A stretch of DNA of 64,000 bases, taken from assembly GCF_031460495.1 (NCBI RefSeq), contig NZ_JAVKTS010000002.1:124001-188000 (forward strand), given 5' to 3'. Positions 37,125-46,737 of this stretch are shown piece by piece; within the stretch, counting starts at the first letter, position 1; every line of letters starts with the position of its first letter. The stretch comes from Tissierella sp. Lineage in GTDB: Bacteria; Bacillota; Clostridia; Tissierellales; Tissierellaceae. A program made the position numbers and the translations under genes. The notes beneath the pieces were generated by a model that did not search any database, was not told where the DNA came from, and worked only from the letters and a program-made list of their open reading frames with translations.

Positions 37125-39011
37125 ATGAATTTAATAGCTATAGAAAATTTATCTAAAGCATATAGTGAGAAACAGTTATTTAATAATATTAATATGGGCA
37201 TTGATGATGGAGATAAGATAGGGCTTATAGGCATTAATGGAACTGGAAAAACTACATTTTTAAAGATTATTGCTGGTATAGAAGAATCAGATACTGGAAA
37301 AGTAATAAAAGGAAGTAATGTAAATATTGAATATTTACCTCAAGATATAGACTTTGATTTAAATGCTACAGTAGTGGAACAAGTTTTCAAAGGTAATTCT
37401 AAAAACATTCAACTAGTTAGGAGATATGAAGAAGCCCTAATGAATTCTAATACTAAAACTGAAGAAATACTAATTCTCACTCAAGAGATGGATGCAGCAA
37501 ACGCCTGGGGACTAGAAGCTGAAGCAAAATCTGTATTAACAAAACTTGGAGTGAATGATTTTAATGAGAAAATTGGGAATCTATCTGGTGGACAGAGGAA
37601 AAGAGTTGCCCTAGCATCTGCCTTAATTAATCCTGCAGATTTACTCATATTAGATGAGCCTACAAACCATTTAGATAACGATACAATAGATTGGCTTGAA
37701 GAATATCTTAGTAGAAAAAAAGGTGCTTTGCTCATGATTACACATGATAGGTACTTTTTAGATAGAGTCGTAAATCAAATAATTGAATTAGACGGTGGAA
37801 ATTTATATTCCTATAAAGGAAACTACAACTATTTCTTGGAGAAGAAACTTGAAAGAGAAGAAATGGATATAGCTAGTGAAAGAAAAAGGCAATCATTGCT
37901 TAGAACAGAATTAGCCTGGATGATGAGAGGTGCAAGGGCTAGATCTACGAAGCAGAAAGCTAGGATTGAACGATTTAATGAACTAAATGATAGAGAAATA
38001 GATATATCTGATGATAAATTTGATATATCTGTGGGTGGGACTAGACTTGGCAAGAAGATAATAGAAATAGATAATATAGAAAAAGCTTTTGATGGAAAAA
38101 AAGTCATAGATAATTTTAGCTATATTCTCTTAAGAGATGATAGAATTGGAATACTAGGACCAAATGGTAGCGGAAAATCAACTTTAATGAATATTATATC
38201 AGGTAGGATAGAACCAGATAAAGGTACAGTAGATATAGGAGAAACTGTAAAGATAGGAATCTTTGCTCAAGAAAATTCTCATATGGACAAGGATACTAGA
38301 GCTATTGAATATATAAGAGAAGGTGGAGAATATATAGAGACATCAGATGGTGAAAAGATATCTGCATCTCAAATGATGGAAAGATTCTTGTTTCCTAAAG
38401 AATTACAATGGACACCAATAGGTAAGCTCTCTGGTGGAGAAAAGAGAAGATTACATCTTCTTCGAGTACTAATGGAAGCTCCAAATGTATTACTTCTTGA
38501 TGAGCCTACAAATGATTTAGATATAGATACTTTAACAGTATTAGAAGACTATATTGAAGAATTTCCTGGAGCAGTAATTGTGGTATCCCATGATAGATAC
38601 CTATTAGATAAAGTAGTGGAAAAATTATTCGTTTTCGAAGGTAATGGAAAGATAGTAGGATATACTGGAAACTATGAATATTTTAAGGAAATAGTTGAAA
38701 CTAAAAGAGAGAATCAGCAGTTAGAGAAAAAACCAGAAAAAAAAGAAAGACAAAAAGAAAATAATAAGCCCTTAAAGTTCTCTTTTAATGAACAAAGGGA
38801 ATGGAATGAGATAGATACTATAATCTCCAAATTAGAGGATGAAATAGTAGAATTAGATGGTGAAATAGAGAAATCATCTAGTGATTACACAAGGTTACAG
38901 GAACTACTTGAAAAGAAAGAAAAGATAGAAAACAAGCTAGAAGAAAAGATGGAGCGATGGATGTATCTAAGTGAGCTAGCAGAGAAAATAGAGGAACAAA
39001 ATAGAAATTAA
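37125..39011 (+). CDS. ABC-F family ATPase (Uup/YfmR-like)
   Basis: A 628-residue soluble protein with two ABC domains and no membrane segments, as in ABC-F translation factors that act on the ribosome. Domain 1 has GINGTGKTT, LSGGQRKRVALA and LDEPTNHLD; domain 2 has GPNGSGKST, LSGGEKRRLHLL and LDEPTNDLD; the C-terminal coiled coil (about 545-625) is typical of Uup. Uup/YfmR relatives help ribosomes at difficult sequences; some ABC-Fs give antibiotic protection, but nothing here points to that. GGGAAGTGAG precedes the ATG. Confidence 0.93.
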   Translation: MNLIAIENLSKAYSEKQLFNNINMGIDDGDKIGLIGINGTGKTTFLKIIAGIEESDTGKVIKGSNVNIEYLPQDIDFDLNATVVEQVFKGNSKNIQLVRRYEEALMNSNTKTEEILILTQEMDAANAWGLEAEAKSVLTKLGVNDFNEKIGNLSGGQRKRVALASALINPADLLILDEPTNHLDNDTIDWLEEYLSRKKGALLMITHDRYFLDRVVNQIIELDGGNLYSYKGNYNYFLEKKLEREEMDIASERKRQSLLRTELAWMMRGARARSTKQKARIERFNELNDREIDISDDKFDISVGGTRLGKKIIEIDNIEKAFDGKKVIDNFSYILLRDDRIGILGPNGSGKSTLMNIISGRIEPDKGTVDIGETVKIGIFAQENSHMDKDTRAIEYIREGGEYIETSDGEKISASQMMERFLFPKELQWTPIGKLSGGEKRRLHLLRVLMEAPNVLLLDEPTNDLDIDTLTVLEDYIEEFPGAVIVVSHDRYLLDKVVEKLFVFEGNGKIVGYTGNYEYFKEIVETKRENQQLEKKPEKKERQKENNKPLKFSFNEQREWNEIDTIISKLEDEIVELDGEIEKSSSDYTRLQELLEKKEKIENKLEEKMERWMYLSELAEKIEEQNRN

Positions 39012-39026
39012 TGAAAGGATGTTTAT

Positions 39027-41213
39027 ATGAATAAGATCTTAGTATTAGCAGAAAAACCTTCAGTAGGTAGAGATATTGCAAGAGTACTAAACTGCAAGAA
39101 AAAGGGAAACGGATTTCTAGAAGGAGACAAATATATTGTAACTTGGGCATTAGGCCATTTAGTTACCTTAGCTGATCCAGAACAATACAATAAAAAATAC
39201 AAGACCTGGAATATGGAAGACTTACCTATGCTGCCTGAGCCTATGAAACTTGAAGTAATAAAACAGACTAGCAAGCAGTTCTATGCTGTGAAAGAGCAAA
39301 TGTATCGTAAAGATGTAGGACAAATAATTATAGCCACAGATGCAGGTAGAGAAGGTGAACTGGTAGCTAGATGGATTATAGAAAAAGCTAATGTAAAAAA
39401 ACCAATTAAAAGACTATGGATTTCATCTGTCACAGATAAAGCAATAAAAGATGGCTTTAATAATTTAAAAGATGGTAAAGCATATGAAAACTTATATCAT
39501 TCAGCCGTGGCAAGATCTGAAGCAGATTGGGTAGTAGGTATCAATGCCACTCGTGCACTTACTGTAAAATATAATTCTCAATTGTCATGTGGTAGAGTAC
39601 AGACTCCTACATTATCTATGATAGCTCAGAGAGAAGAGGAAATTAAAAAGTTTATACCAAAAGAGTATTATGGGATATTAGCCAACACAAAGGATATAAA
39701 ATTAACATGGCAAGATAGTAGTTCCAAGGATACCAGGACATTTGACATTACCAAGTCTAACAAGATCCTAGAAATACTTAAAGGTAAAGATGCTAAGGTC
39801 ATGGATATAGAAAAGGCTCTTAAAAAAACATATTCTCCAGCACTATACAATTTAACAGAGTTACAAAGAGATGCCAATAGGATATTTGGTTATTCAGCAA
39901 AAGAGACTCTATCCATAATGCAAAGATTATATGAAAACCATAAGATACTAACTTATCCTAGGACGGATTCTAGATATATATCTGATGATGTAGTAGGTAC
40001 ATTAAAGGATAGGGTAAAATCTTGTGGCATAGGTCCTTACCAAAAAGTAGCATCAAAGATATTGATGTCTCCAATAAAAGCAAATAAGTCTTTTGTTGAT
40101 AATGGTAAAGTAACAGATCATCATGCAATAATACCTACAGAGCAAAGAGTGTCTTTATCTGAACTAAATGATAGTGAAAGAAAAATATATGATTTAGTAG
40201 TAAAAAGATTTTTATCAATACTTTATTTGCCTTTTGAATATGAGCAAACAACAATAAAAGCTAAAATAGGTGATGAAAACTTTATAGCCAAAGGTAAAAG
40301 AGTTATATCACAAGGGTGGAAAGAAGTATATTCAAATAATTATAGAGATGAAGACGAAGAAGATGATAGCGATGATCAAAGCCTTCCTTTAATCAACAAA
40401 GGAGATACACTAAAGGTAATATCATTAGTGCAAACAACAGGAAAGACTAAACCACCTGCACCATTTAATGAGGGCTCTTTACTTCAAGCAATGGAAAATC
40501 CAGCAAAATATATGGCTGATGAAAGCAAAGCTCTAATAAAGATAATAGGAGAAACTGGAGGTATTGGTACAGTAGCCACTAGAGCAGATATAATTGAAAA
40601 ATTGTTTAATACATTTTTATTAGAGAAAAATGGTAAGGATATTTTCATTACATCTAAAGGTAAACAGTTACTAGAGCTAGTACCAGAAGAATTAAAGTCC
40701 CCAGCCTTAACTGCAGAATGGGAACAAAAACTAGGTCTAATTTCACAAGGGAAGTTAAAAAAAGATAGTTTTATAAAAGAAATGAAAGAATACTCAAAAA
40801 CTGTTGTAAAAGAAATAAAGAATAGTGATGAGACATTTAGACATGATAATATGACTAGGAATAAATGTCCTGAATGCGGTAAGTTCATGTTAGAAGTTAA
40901 AGGTAAAAAAGGAAAAATGTATGTATGCCAAGATAGAGAGTGTGGATACAGAAAAAGTATTTCTAGAGAAACAAATGCTAGATGTCCAAACTGTAAAAAG
41001 AAAATGGAGATGAGGGGTGAAGGAGACGGGCAAATGTTTGCTTGTTCTTGTGGATATAGAGAAAAACTTTCTACCTTCAATGAAAGAAGAGCTAAGGAAA
41101 AGAGCAATGTATCTAAGAAAGATGTAGCTAACTTTTTAAAAGATCAAAAGAAGGCAAAAACTGAGCCTCTGAATACTGATTTAGCAGATGCATTATCAAA
41201 ATTGAAGTTTTAA
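39027..41213 (+). CDS. topB: DNA topoisomerase III with C-terminal zinc ribbons
   Basis: A 728-residue type IA topoisomerase that decatenates DNA through a transient single-strand break. The N-terminal TOPRIM domain (LAEKPSVGRDIARVL, ATDAGREGEL) and active-site Tyr310 in YPRTDSRYIS are intact. Two zinc-ribbon-like units (CPECGKFM near 614 and CPNCKKKM near 655) end the protein, more than in E. coli TopB. AAAGGATG precedes the ATG. It sits 15 bases after the ABC-F gene and is probably co-transcribed. No mobile-element genes adjoin, so this is likely the chromosomal copy. Confidence 0.94.
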   Translation: MNKILVLAEKPSVGRDIARVLNCKKKGNGFLEGDKYIVTWALGHLVTLADPEQYNKKYKTWNMEDLPMLPEPMKLEVIKQTSKQFYAVKEQMYRKDVGQIIIATDAGREGELVARWIIEKANVKKPIKRLWISSVTDKAIKDGFNNLKDGKAYENLYHSAVARSEADWVVGINATRALTVKYNSQLSCGRVQTPTLSMIAQREEEIKKFIPKEYYGILANTKDIKLTWQDSSSKDTRTFDITKSNKILEILKGKDAKVMDIEKALKKTYSPALYNLTELQRDANRIFGYSAKETLSIMQRLYENHKILTYPRTDSRYISDDVVGTLKDRVKSCGIGPYQKVASKILMSPIKANKSFVDNGKVTDHHAIIPTEQRVSLSELNDSERKIYDLVVKRFLSILYLPFEYEQTTIKAKIGDENFIAKGKRVISQGWKEVYSNNYRDEDEEDDSDDQSLPLINKGDTLKVISLVQTTGKTKPPAPFNEGSLLQAMENPAKYMADESKALIKIIGETGGIGTVATRADIIEKLFNTFLLEKNGKDIFITSKGKQLLELVPEELKSPALTAEWEQKLGLISQGKLKKDSFIKEMKEYSKTVVKEIKNSDETFRHDNMTRNKCPECGKFMLEVKGKKGKMYVCQDRECGYRKSISRETNARCPNCKKKMEMRGEGDGQMFACSCGYREKLSTFNERRAKEKSNVSKKDVANFLKDQKKAKTEPLNTDLADALSKLKF

Positions 41214-41362
41214 TATAGTATCACACTAAACAGATAAAAACTCTTAAATAGAATAACACAAATAATTTAAAAATATGACATATTACCCTTCCAAATTGTA
41301 TTGATATTTGTTACAATAGGATTGATAAAAATTTCTTTATAATATATTACGGAGGGATGTAA

Positions 41363-43018
41363 ATGTCAACAATATCAAATTATAGCAGAAAAGATATAAT
41401 AAAGAATAATTCTATTTTTTCTGCTATACGTACTACAGTTGAATCCACTTTTTATGGCAACAATGTGGTTAAGGTTTCTTCTTTGTCTGAAGCTTATAAA
41501 TTAGCTAAAACTTCACCTGGTACTATAGAGACAGATATGCCTGTATATAGACCAACAGAATTAGGCTTAGATGAAGGTTCGAAGATACTGTTATTTAATG
41601 ATGGTGAAATAACTGGTCGTTTTGCAGGTGCCAGAGTTATCATTGGTGAAAATAATGTTGATGTAGGAAAATTTGCAGGTATTGCAAGAGAAGCCTCTTT
41701 TCATACAAGATACAAGAAATTATACCATGCTCAAGTAGTCATAGGACTTGATAAGGATTTTATGGTTAAAGCACATTTACTAATTCCAGAAGGATATGAA
41801 AATACAATGTATAGTTGGATGCTCAACTTCCAATATATAACAGAAGAATATATAAAAATGTATAAGGATTCTGTAAAATTGCCAGAAGGGGATATATATA
41901 TATTATCAGACCCAGACTATTATCCACCAACTCATCCAAACGGATTAGCTTTATTTGATCCTCAAAATAACTGTGCTCTTCTATGTGGTATGAGATATTT
42001 TGGAGAGCATAAAAAAGGAACATTGACTTTGGCGTGGGGTATTGCAAATAGAAATGGATTTGCATCATGTCATGGTGGTATTAAGAGATACAATTTCCCA
42101 GGGAATGAAAAATATACAATAGGTGTATTTGGACTATCTGGTTCAGGAAAATCAACTTTAACCCATGACAAACATGATGGAAAATATGATATTACAATTT
42201 TACATGATGATGCATATGTAATTTCAACTGATGATGGGTCATCAGTAGCTTTAGAGCCATCATATTTTGATAAAACTCAAGATTATCCTACAGATCATCC
42301 TGCAAATAAATATTTAATTACAGTACAAAATTGCGGTGTAACACTGGATGATGAAGGAAATAAAGTAATAGTAACTGAAGATATTAGAAATGGTAATGGT
42401 AGAGCTGTAAAATCTAAACTATGGGCAGAAAATAGAGTAGATAAAATTGAAGAACCAGTAGATGCAATTGCATGGTTGATGAAAGATGCAACAATTCCTC
42501 CAGTAATTAAAATAAATAATCCTGTACTAGCTTCTGTAATGGGTGCAACTCTTGCTACCAAAAGATCTACTGCAGAAAGATTAGCAGATAATGTTGATAT
42601 GAATGCTTTAGTTATAGAACCATATGCTAACCCATTTAGAACATATCCATTGGAGAATGATTATGAAAAATTCAAGGAACTGTTTGCTAATAGAAATGTA
42701 GAGTGTTATATATTTAATACAGGACATTTTCTAGATAAGAAGATACCAAAAGAAGTTACACTAAAGGCATTAGAAGAAATAGTAACTAAAAAAGCTGAAT
42801 TCAAGCAATTAGGGGACTTCTCTGATATTGAGTATCTTGAAATTGAAGGTTTTGTACCAGATACAGCATCAGTTGAATATCAAAAGATGTGGATAAATAG
42901 TATTAATTATAGAAAAGAATTTTTAAAGGATATGGAAACCTTCAAGGCTGGAAGGGACAAGCTACCTAAGGAATCCATGGAAGCTCTAGAAAAACTAGAA
43001 AAAGAAGTATACGACTAA
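41363..43018 (+). CDS. pckA: ATP-type phosphoenolpyruvate carboxykinase
   Basis: Interconverts oxaloacetate plus ATP with PEP, CO2 and ADP. The 551-residue protein has the kinase P-loop GLSGSGKST near 258, DDAYVISTDDGS, and the substrate-side RYFGEHKKG region. It belongs to the clostridial branch of the ATP-dependent family, which diverges from E. coli PckA in the N-terminal region. GGAGGGATG precedes the ATG. It is a single-gene unit ended by a long hairpin. In a fermenter it could run toward ATP formation or gluconeogenesis. Confidence 0.85.
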   Translation: MSTISNYSRKDIIKNNSIFSAIRTTVESTFYGNNVVKVSSLSEAYKLAKTSPGTIETDMPVYRPTELGLDEGSKILLFNDGEITGRFAGARVIIGENNVDVGKFAGIAREASFHTRYKKLYHAQVVIGLDKDFMVKAHLLIPEGYENTMYSWMLNFQYITEEYIKMYKDSVKLPEGDIYILSDPDYYPPTHPNGLALFDPQNNCALLCGMRYFGEHKKGTLTLAWGIANRNGFASCHGGIKRYNFPGNEKYTIGVFGLSGSGKSTLTHDKHDGKYDITILHDDAYVISTDDGSSVALEPSYFDKTQDYPTDHPANKYLITVQNCGVTLDDEGNKVIVTEDIRNGNGRAVKSKLWAENRVDKIEEPVDAIAWLMKDATIPPVIKINNPVLASVMGATLATKRSTAERLADNVDMNALVIEPYANPFRTYPLENDYEKFKELFANRNVECYIFNTGHFLDKKIPKEVTLKALEEIVTKKAEFKQLGDFSDIEYLEIEGFVPDTASVEYQKMWINSINYRKEFLKDMETFKAGRDKLPKESMEALEKLEKEVYD

Positions 43019-43064
43019 GAGTAGAATATAAAGATAGTTAATTTAATTGGAGTAGCAAAATATT

Positions 43065-43138
43065 AAACCAAGATACTTTTCTATGCTTATGGAAATGATA
43101 TTACTATCATTCTAAAAATAGAAAGGATCTTGGTTTTT
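43065..43138 (+). terminator. Long two-part terminator hairpin after pckA
   Basis: AAACCAAGAT pairs with ATCTTGGTTT at the base, TTTTCTAT pairs with ATAGAAA next, and an inner GAAATGATA/TATCATTC hairpin caps it; TT follows the base stem. It is larger than a usual terminator. Confidence 0.7.
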
Positions 43139-43216
43139 AATAATTTTAAATAGTTGAGATAATTTATTATTTTTGTGATAAAATAACAATAGAAATAATA
43201 ATAGAGGAAGTGAAAT

Positions 43217-44053
43217 ATGATTAGTCTTGGAGAAGTTCAGAAATTAAAAATTAAAAGATTTACATCTATAGGTGCTTATTTAAATGTTGATGAAGAGTCA
43301 GATGACGATATATTACTACCAAAATCTCAAATACCAGAAAACTCTAATGTAGGAGATACAGTAGAAGTAATGGTCTATAATGATTCTAAGGATAGAATAA
43401 TAGCTACTACAAATAGGTCAAAGCTACAGGTTGGTGAGATGGGACATTTAATGGTAGTCAGTCAAACGAAAATAGGCTCATTCTTAGATTGGGGATTGGA
43501 GAAAGATTTATTCTTGCCTTTCAGTGAAACCGTTGGATCAATTGAAAAGGGCAAATCATATCTAGTTGGTGTTTATGTAGATAAATCTGATAGAATCTGT
43601 GCTACTATGAAGATAAAAGATATGCTTAGCACAGAATCACCATATAAGGAAAATGACAAAGTAAGTGGGACTATTTATAGTATCAACAGAGATATTGGTG
43701 CATTTGTAGCAGTAGATGATAAATATGATGGATTAATTCCTAAAAAAGAGTTACTTGGAGCATATGAAGTTGGCGATACTATAGAAGTAAGGGTAGCTAA
43801 AGTAAAAGAAGATGGTAAATTAGATTTGAGCTTAAGGGATAGAAGTTATGTCCAAATGGATGAAGATTCAAAAGTGATATTATCCAAATTGAAGGAGCAA
43901 TCAGGATTTTTACCACTTAACGACAATAGCCCACCTGAAGAAATAAAAAAACAATTAAAGATGAGCAAATCAGGATTTAAAAGAGCGGTAGGTAGACTAT
44001 ATAAAGAAGGCATAATAGAAATTAAAGATAATGGGATTAAATTAAATAATTAA
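43217..44053 (+). CDS. cvfB: CvfB-family S1-domain RNA-binding protein
   Basis: A 278-residue protein with three S1-like OB folds and a C-terminal winged helix (MSKSGFKRAVGRLYKEGII). It matches CvfB/YitL, first described as a conserved virulence factor in Staphylococcus aureus and thought to bind RNA. GGAAGTGA precedes the ATG. It is followed by two small conserved genes in the same direction. Confidence 0.88.
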   Translation: MISLGEVQKLKIKRFTSIGAYLNVDEESDDDILLPKSQIPENSNVGDTVEVMVYNDSKDRIIATTNRSKLQVGEMGHLMVVSQTKIGSFLDWGLEKDLFLPFSETVGSIEKGKSYLVGVYVDKSDRICATMKIKDMLSTESPYKENDKVSGTIYSINRDIGAFVAVDDKYDGLIPKKELLGAYEVGDTIEVRVAKVKEDGKLDLSLRDRSYVQMDEDSKVILSKLKEQSGFLPLNDNSPPEEIKKQLKMSKSGFKRAVGRLYKEGIIEIKDNGIKLNN

Positions 44054-44071
44054 TGAATGGAGACGACAAAA

Positions 44072-44599
44072 ATGATAAACACAATAAAAATTAATTTTGA
44101 TGTAGTAGAGATGATGTTATTCATCTGGCAATCAGTGGCAGAGAGAGAAAAGATATCAGAAACTTTCATGCTGGAAGTTGCTAATAAAAAAGAGATGGAT
44201 TATTTATATGATGAGGAATTCAGCAAAGAGTCAGTAAGAAAAGTCTTGTCTGCAATATCAAATAGAGAATTATTAAATCATCCAACAAAAAAAGAAAGTA
44301 GATTTTGGAATAATAATATGTGGATGTTAGAAGACTTAGATAATATGAACAATATGGTTAAGCCTGTCAAGACTTTAAATTTAGATCACTTAAAAGAAAA
44401 ATTAGATAATGCTAAGTTTAATGATGTTGAAATAATATTCATACCAGGTCATGTTGATGAATATATAATTGATGAGAATAAATTAGTGGTAAATTTCTTT
44501 AAGATAATGGTAAATCCTATGGAAAGTACTGATGTTAAAATACTAGGCAAACCACTTAAAGAATATATTGAAGAGAAAGTATTAGAGATGGTAAAATAG
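44072..44599 (+). CDS. Conserved protein of unknown function
   Basis: A 175-residue soluble protein (MINTIKINFDVVEMMLFIWQSVAE at the start, ESRFWNNNMWMLEDLDNM in the middle) with no recognised catalytic motif. I have a weak memory of a TDE2712-type family with this start. The start at 44072 is chosen because GGAG lies 9 bases upstream; the ATG at 44057 overlaps the preceding stop region and lacks a site. It lies between cvfB and a YbjQ-family gene. Confidence 0.65.
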   Translation: MINTIKINFDVVEMMLFIWQSVAEREKISETFMLEVANKKEMDYLYDEEFSKESVRKVLSAISNRELLNHPTKKESRFWNNNMWMLEDLDNMNNMVKPVKTLNLDHLKEKLDNAKFNDVEIIFIPGHVDEYIIDENKLVVNFFKIMVNPMESTDVKILGKPLKEYIEEKVLEMVK

Positions 44600-44619
44600 T
44601 GTATTAGGAGGAGTAGAAT

Positions 44620-44940
44620 ATGATAACCACTACAACACCAAATATTGAAGGAAGAAAAATCCTTGAATACAAAGGTATAGTCTTTGGAGAAGTTATTTCT
44701 GGTGTAGATTTTATTAAGGACTTTGCTGCAAGCTTGACAAATTTCTTTGGTGGTAGGTCAGGAAGCTATGAAGGCGAACTTATTCAAGCTAGAGAAAATG
44801 CCCTTAGGGAAATGGAATCTCGAGCAATGAAAATGGGAGCTAATGCTGTAGTAGGAGTGGACATTGACTATGAAGTATTAGGTCAAGGCGGAAATATGAT
44901 AATGGTAACAGCTTCAGGTACAGCAGTTATAGTAGAATAA
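44620..44940 (+). CDS. YbjQ/DUF74-family protein
   Basis: A 106-residue protein with the YbjQ family pattern: [53 protein letters not shown] and a C-terminal [10 protein letters not shown]. The family is sometimes called heavy-metal-binding, without firm proof; homologues form pentameric rings. AGGAGGAG precedes the ATG. A terminator follows the stop. Confidence 0.9.
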   Translation: MITTTTPNIEGRKILEYKGIVFGEVISGVDFIKDFAASLTNFFGGRSGSYEGELIQARENALREMESRAMKMGANAVVGVDIDYEVLGQGGNMIMVTASGTAVIVE

Positions 44941-44943
44941 GCA

Positions 44944-44976
44944 AAAATACCCTTTTAACAAAGGGTATTTATTTTT
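44944..44976 (+). terminator. Terminator after the YbjQ-family gene
   Basis: AAATACCCTTT pairs with AAAGGGTATTT around TAAC, then ATTTTT. Confidence 0.9.
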
Positions 44977-45018
44977 AAGGGGTATATACTAACTAAAAGT
45001 GCAAAATAGGAGGTAAAA

Positions 45019-46386
45019 ATGTTTAAGGATATAGGAGATATAGTAGAGGGAGAAATAATTGATTTCACCCATGAGGGTAATGGAGTATTGAAGATTGACA
45101 ATTTTGCTGTATTTGTAGCTGGAGGAATAATAGGTGATAAAGTAGCAGTGAAGATAGATGAAATTAAAAAGAATTTTGCCATAGGCTCAATAACCAAATT
45201 AATTGAGCCTTCAAAAGATAGAGTAAATAATAATTATAATATTGGAAGTGGAGAAATACCATTAGTGGGATATAAGTATGATAGGCAGCTTGAATGGAAA
45301 AAAAACAAAGTAAAAATGGATCTTCTAAAATTTGCAGAACTATCCAATGTGAATATTCATGATGCAATCGGAATGGATAATCCATATAGATATAGAAATC
45401 ATATTCAAATACCTGTAGGAAATAGAAATGGAAAAGCAATATTAGGATTTTACGGAAGAGGCAGTCATAATATTGTAGATATGGAAGGTAGTATATTACA
45501 ACCAGAAATTGGGGATATGATTTTAACTATTATTAGAGAATGGATAAATAAATATAATATACAAGCCTATGATAGGAGAACAAAGAAGGGAATTTTACGC
45601 CATATAGGAATTAGAACTAATGATAAAAATGAGGCTATGGTAATTATAGTGACAGCCACTGATTATTTACCAAATAGCAGTGATTTAATTCAATTGTTGA
45701 ATACTAAGATAAAAGGAATTGTGAGCATTTATCATAATATCAATAATCTGCAATCAGCTCCTACATATGGGAGAAAGTATAAAAAACTTTATGGGGAAGA
45801 TAGACTAAAGGATCATCTAGGAGATTTGAAATTTAACATATCTCCAAACTCTTTCTTTCAAGTGAATAGAAAGCAAGCAGAAGTATTATATAGTAAAGCT
45901 ATTGAGTATTTAGACTTAAATAAAGAAGATATTGTATTTGATATTTATAGTGGAATTGGTACAATTTCATTATTTATAGCAGCTAAATCAAAGAAAGTAT
46001 ATGGAATAGAATCAGTAGGAGCTGCAATTGATGATGCAAAAGAAAATGCTAAATTAAATAATGTCAACAATGTAGAATTTGTATTAGGTAACGCAGAAGA
46101 AATGTTACCAAAGCTCATGGATAAAGGCATAAAATCCAACAAGATAGTAGTAGACCCACCAAGAAAAGGATGCGAAAAGGAAGTATTAGAAGCAATAATT
46201 AAGATTTCACCAGAAAGAATAGTATATGTTTCTTGTAATTCAACTACTATGGCCAGAGATGTTAAGATATTACTAGAAAGTGGATATAAGGTGGGGGAAG
46301 TTCAACCAGTTGATATGTTTCCTCATACTGCACACGTTGAGAGTATAATTCTGATGACGTATTGTGGTTCGGAGGGCAAAAAGTAG
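45019..46386 (+). CDS. RlmD/TrmA-family RNA uracil-C5 methyltransferase, without the Fe-S cysteine cluster
   Basis: A 455-residue SAM-dependent enzyme that methylates uracil C5 in 23S rRNA or tRNA. It has an N-terminal TRAM domain (about 5-60), the SAM motif FDIYSGIGTISLF near 311 and VDPPRKGC near 375, with nucleophile Cys406 in VSCNSTTMARD. The CxxCGGCxxQ cluster that RlmD proteins carry after the TRAM domain is absent: the segment reads GSGEIPLVGYKYDRQLEWK. The last residues after HTAHVESIILM (TYCGSEGKK) are probably encoded by the inserted mobile element. AGGAGGT precedes the ATG. Confidence 0.85.
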   Translation: MFKDIGDIVEGEIIDFTHEGNGVLKIDNFAVFVAGGIIGDKVAVKIDEIKKNFAIGSITKLIEPSKDRVNNNYNIGSGEIPLVGYKYDRQLEWKKNKVKMDLLKFAELSNVNIHDAIGMDNPYRYRNHIQIPVGNRNGKAILGFYGRGSHNIVDMEGSILQPEIGDMILTIIREWINKYNIQAYDRRTKKGILRHIGIRTNDKNEAMVIIVTATDYLPNSSDLIQLLNTKIKGIVSIYHNINNLQSAPTYGRKYKKLYGEDRLKDHLGDLKFNISPNSFFQVNRKQAEVLYSKAIEYLDLNKEDIVFDIYSGIGTISLFIAAKSKKVYGIESVGAAIDDAKENAKLNNVNNVEFVLGNAEEMLPKLMDKGIKSNKIVVDPPRKGCEKEVLEAIIKISPERIVYVSCNSTTMARDVKILLESGYKVGEVQPVDMFPHTAHVESIILMTYCGSEGKK

Positions 46387-46392
46387 AACTCG

Positions 46393-46410
46393 ACCACAAC
46401 ATATAGTGGT
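46393..46410. repeat. 18-bp imperfect palindrome, copy 1
   Basis: ACCACAACATATAGTGGT, with arms ACCAC and GTGGT, lies 7 bases after the rlmD-like stop. The match extends outward as CTCGACCAC and GTGGTTCGAG with one bulge. A 16/18 identical copy lies at 52265-52282. The pair brackets the sigma/ABC/phosphoesterase cargo. Confidence 0.7.
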
Positions 46411-46603
46411 TCGAGGACGATTTTTTGCCAAAAAATGAGCAAAAAAACACCGTTTTTTGACCCCTATTTTTGGGGTGAAATATAGATGACATAGGGGAAT
46501 TTGGGTAATGAGAGCATAATAGTTGAAATTAACCTTCAATTTCATAAAAAATACTCTTAGTTTCAATTTCATTTGATTAGGGTAAAAAGTAAAGACTTTA
46601 TCA

Positions 46604-46640
46604 GGGGACAGAGTGTACGCTATCTGTCCTCTTTCTTTTT
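46604..46640 (+). terminator. Terminator-like hairpin (possible REP-like palindrome)
   Basis: GGGACAGA (46605-46612) pairs with TCTGTCCT (46623-46630) around a 10-base loop, followed by CTTTCTTTTTT. The GGGGACAGA/TCTGTCC type also resembles palindromes associated with REP-type transposases, so its origin is uncertain. Confidence 0.65.
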
Positions 46641-46708
46641 TAATGATCATATTTCCATAGAAGGAAATTAGATGATAAAATAAATTATTTAATTTATTTT
46701 ATAATTTT

Positions 46709-46737
46709 TGAAACTTTTAACTTTTCTTATACGAATA
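46709..46737 (+). promoter_or_regulatory. ECF-type promoter before the sigma factor gene
   Basis: TGAAAC (46709-46714), 17 bases, then CGAATA (46732-46737). This resembles the TGAAAC-N16-CGTA pattern of Bacillus ECF sigma factors and would fit autoregulation by the product of the gene that follows. An overlapping sigma-A reading starting TTGAAA is possible but has no good -10 at the right distance. Confidence 0.5.

Noticed and set aside
40484-41107. Long minus-strand frame (207 residues) opposite topB
   Set aside because: No ribosome binding site, composition typical of an antisense shadow, and it lies fully within the well-supported topB coding sequence.
39027-41213. Topoisomerase III as an ICE gene
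   Set aside because: TopB often occurs on ICEs, but this copy is among housekeeping genes 5 kb before the element boundary and is coupled to the ABC-F gene.
41220-41362. Promoter for pckA
   Set aside because: A TACAAT at 41312 is present, but no -35 box lies at a suitable distance, so I did not list it as a feature.
46602-46640. REP-transposase palindrome at the element's left end
   Set aside because: The GGGGACAGA hairpin recalls such repeats, but it is a single copy with a T run, so a terminator explains it as well.
46273-46650. Minus-strand frame (125 residues) across the element boundary
   Set aside because: It overlaps the rlmD-like 3' end and terminator-like DNA, lacks a ribosome binding site and has no recognisable motif.
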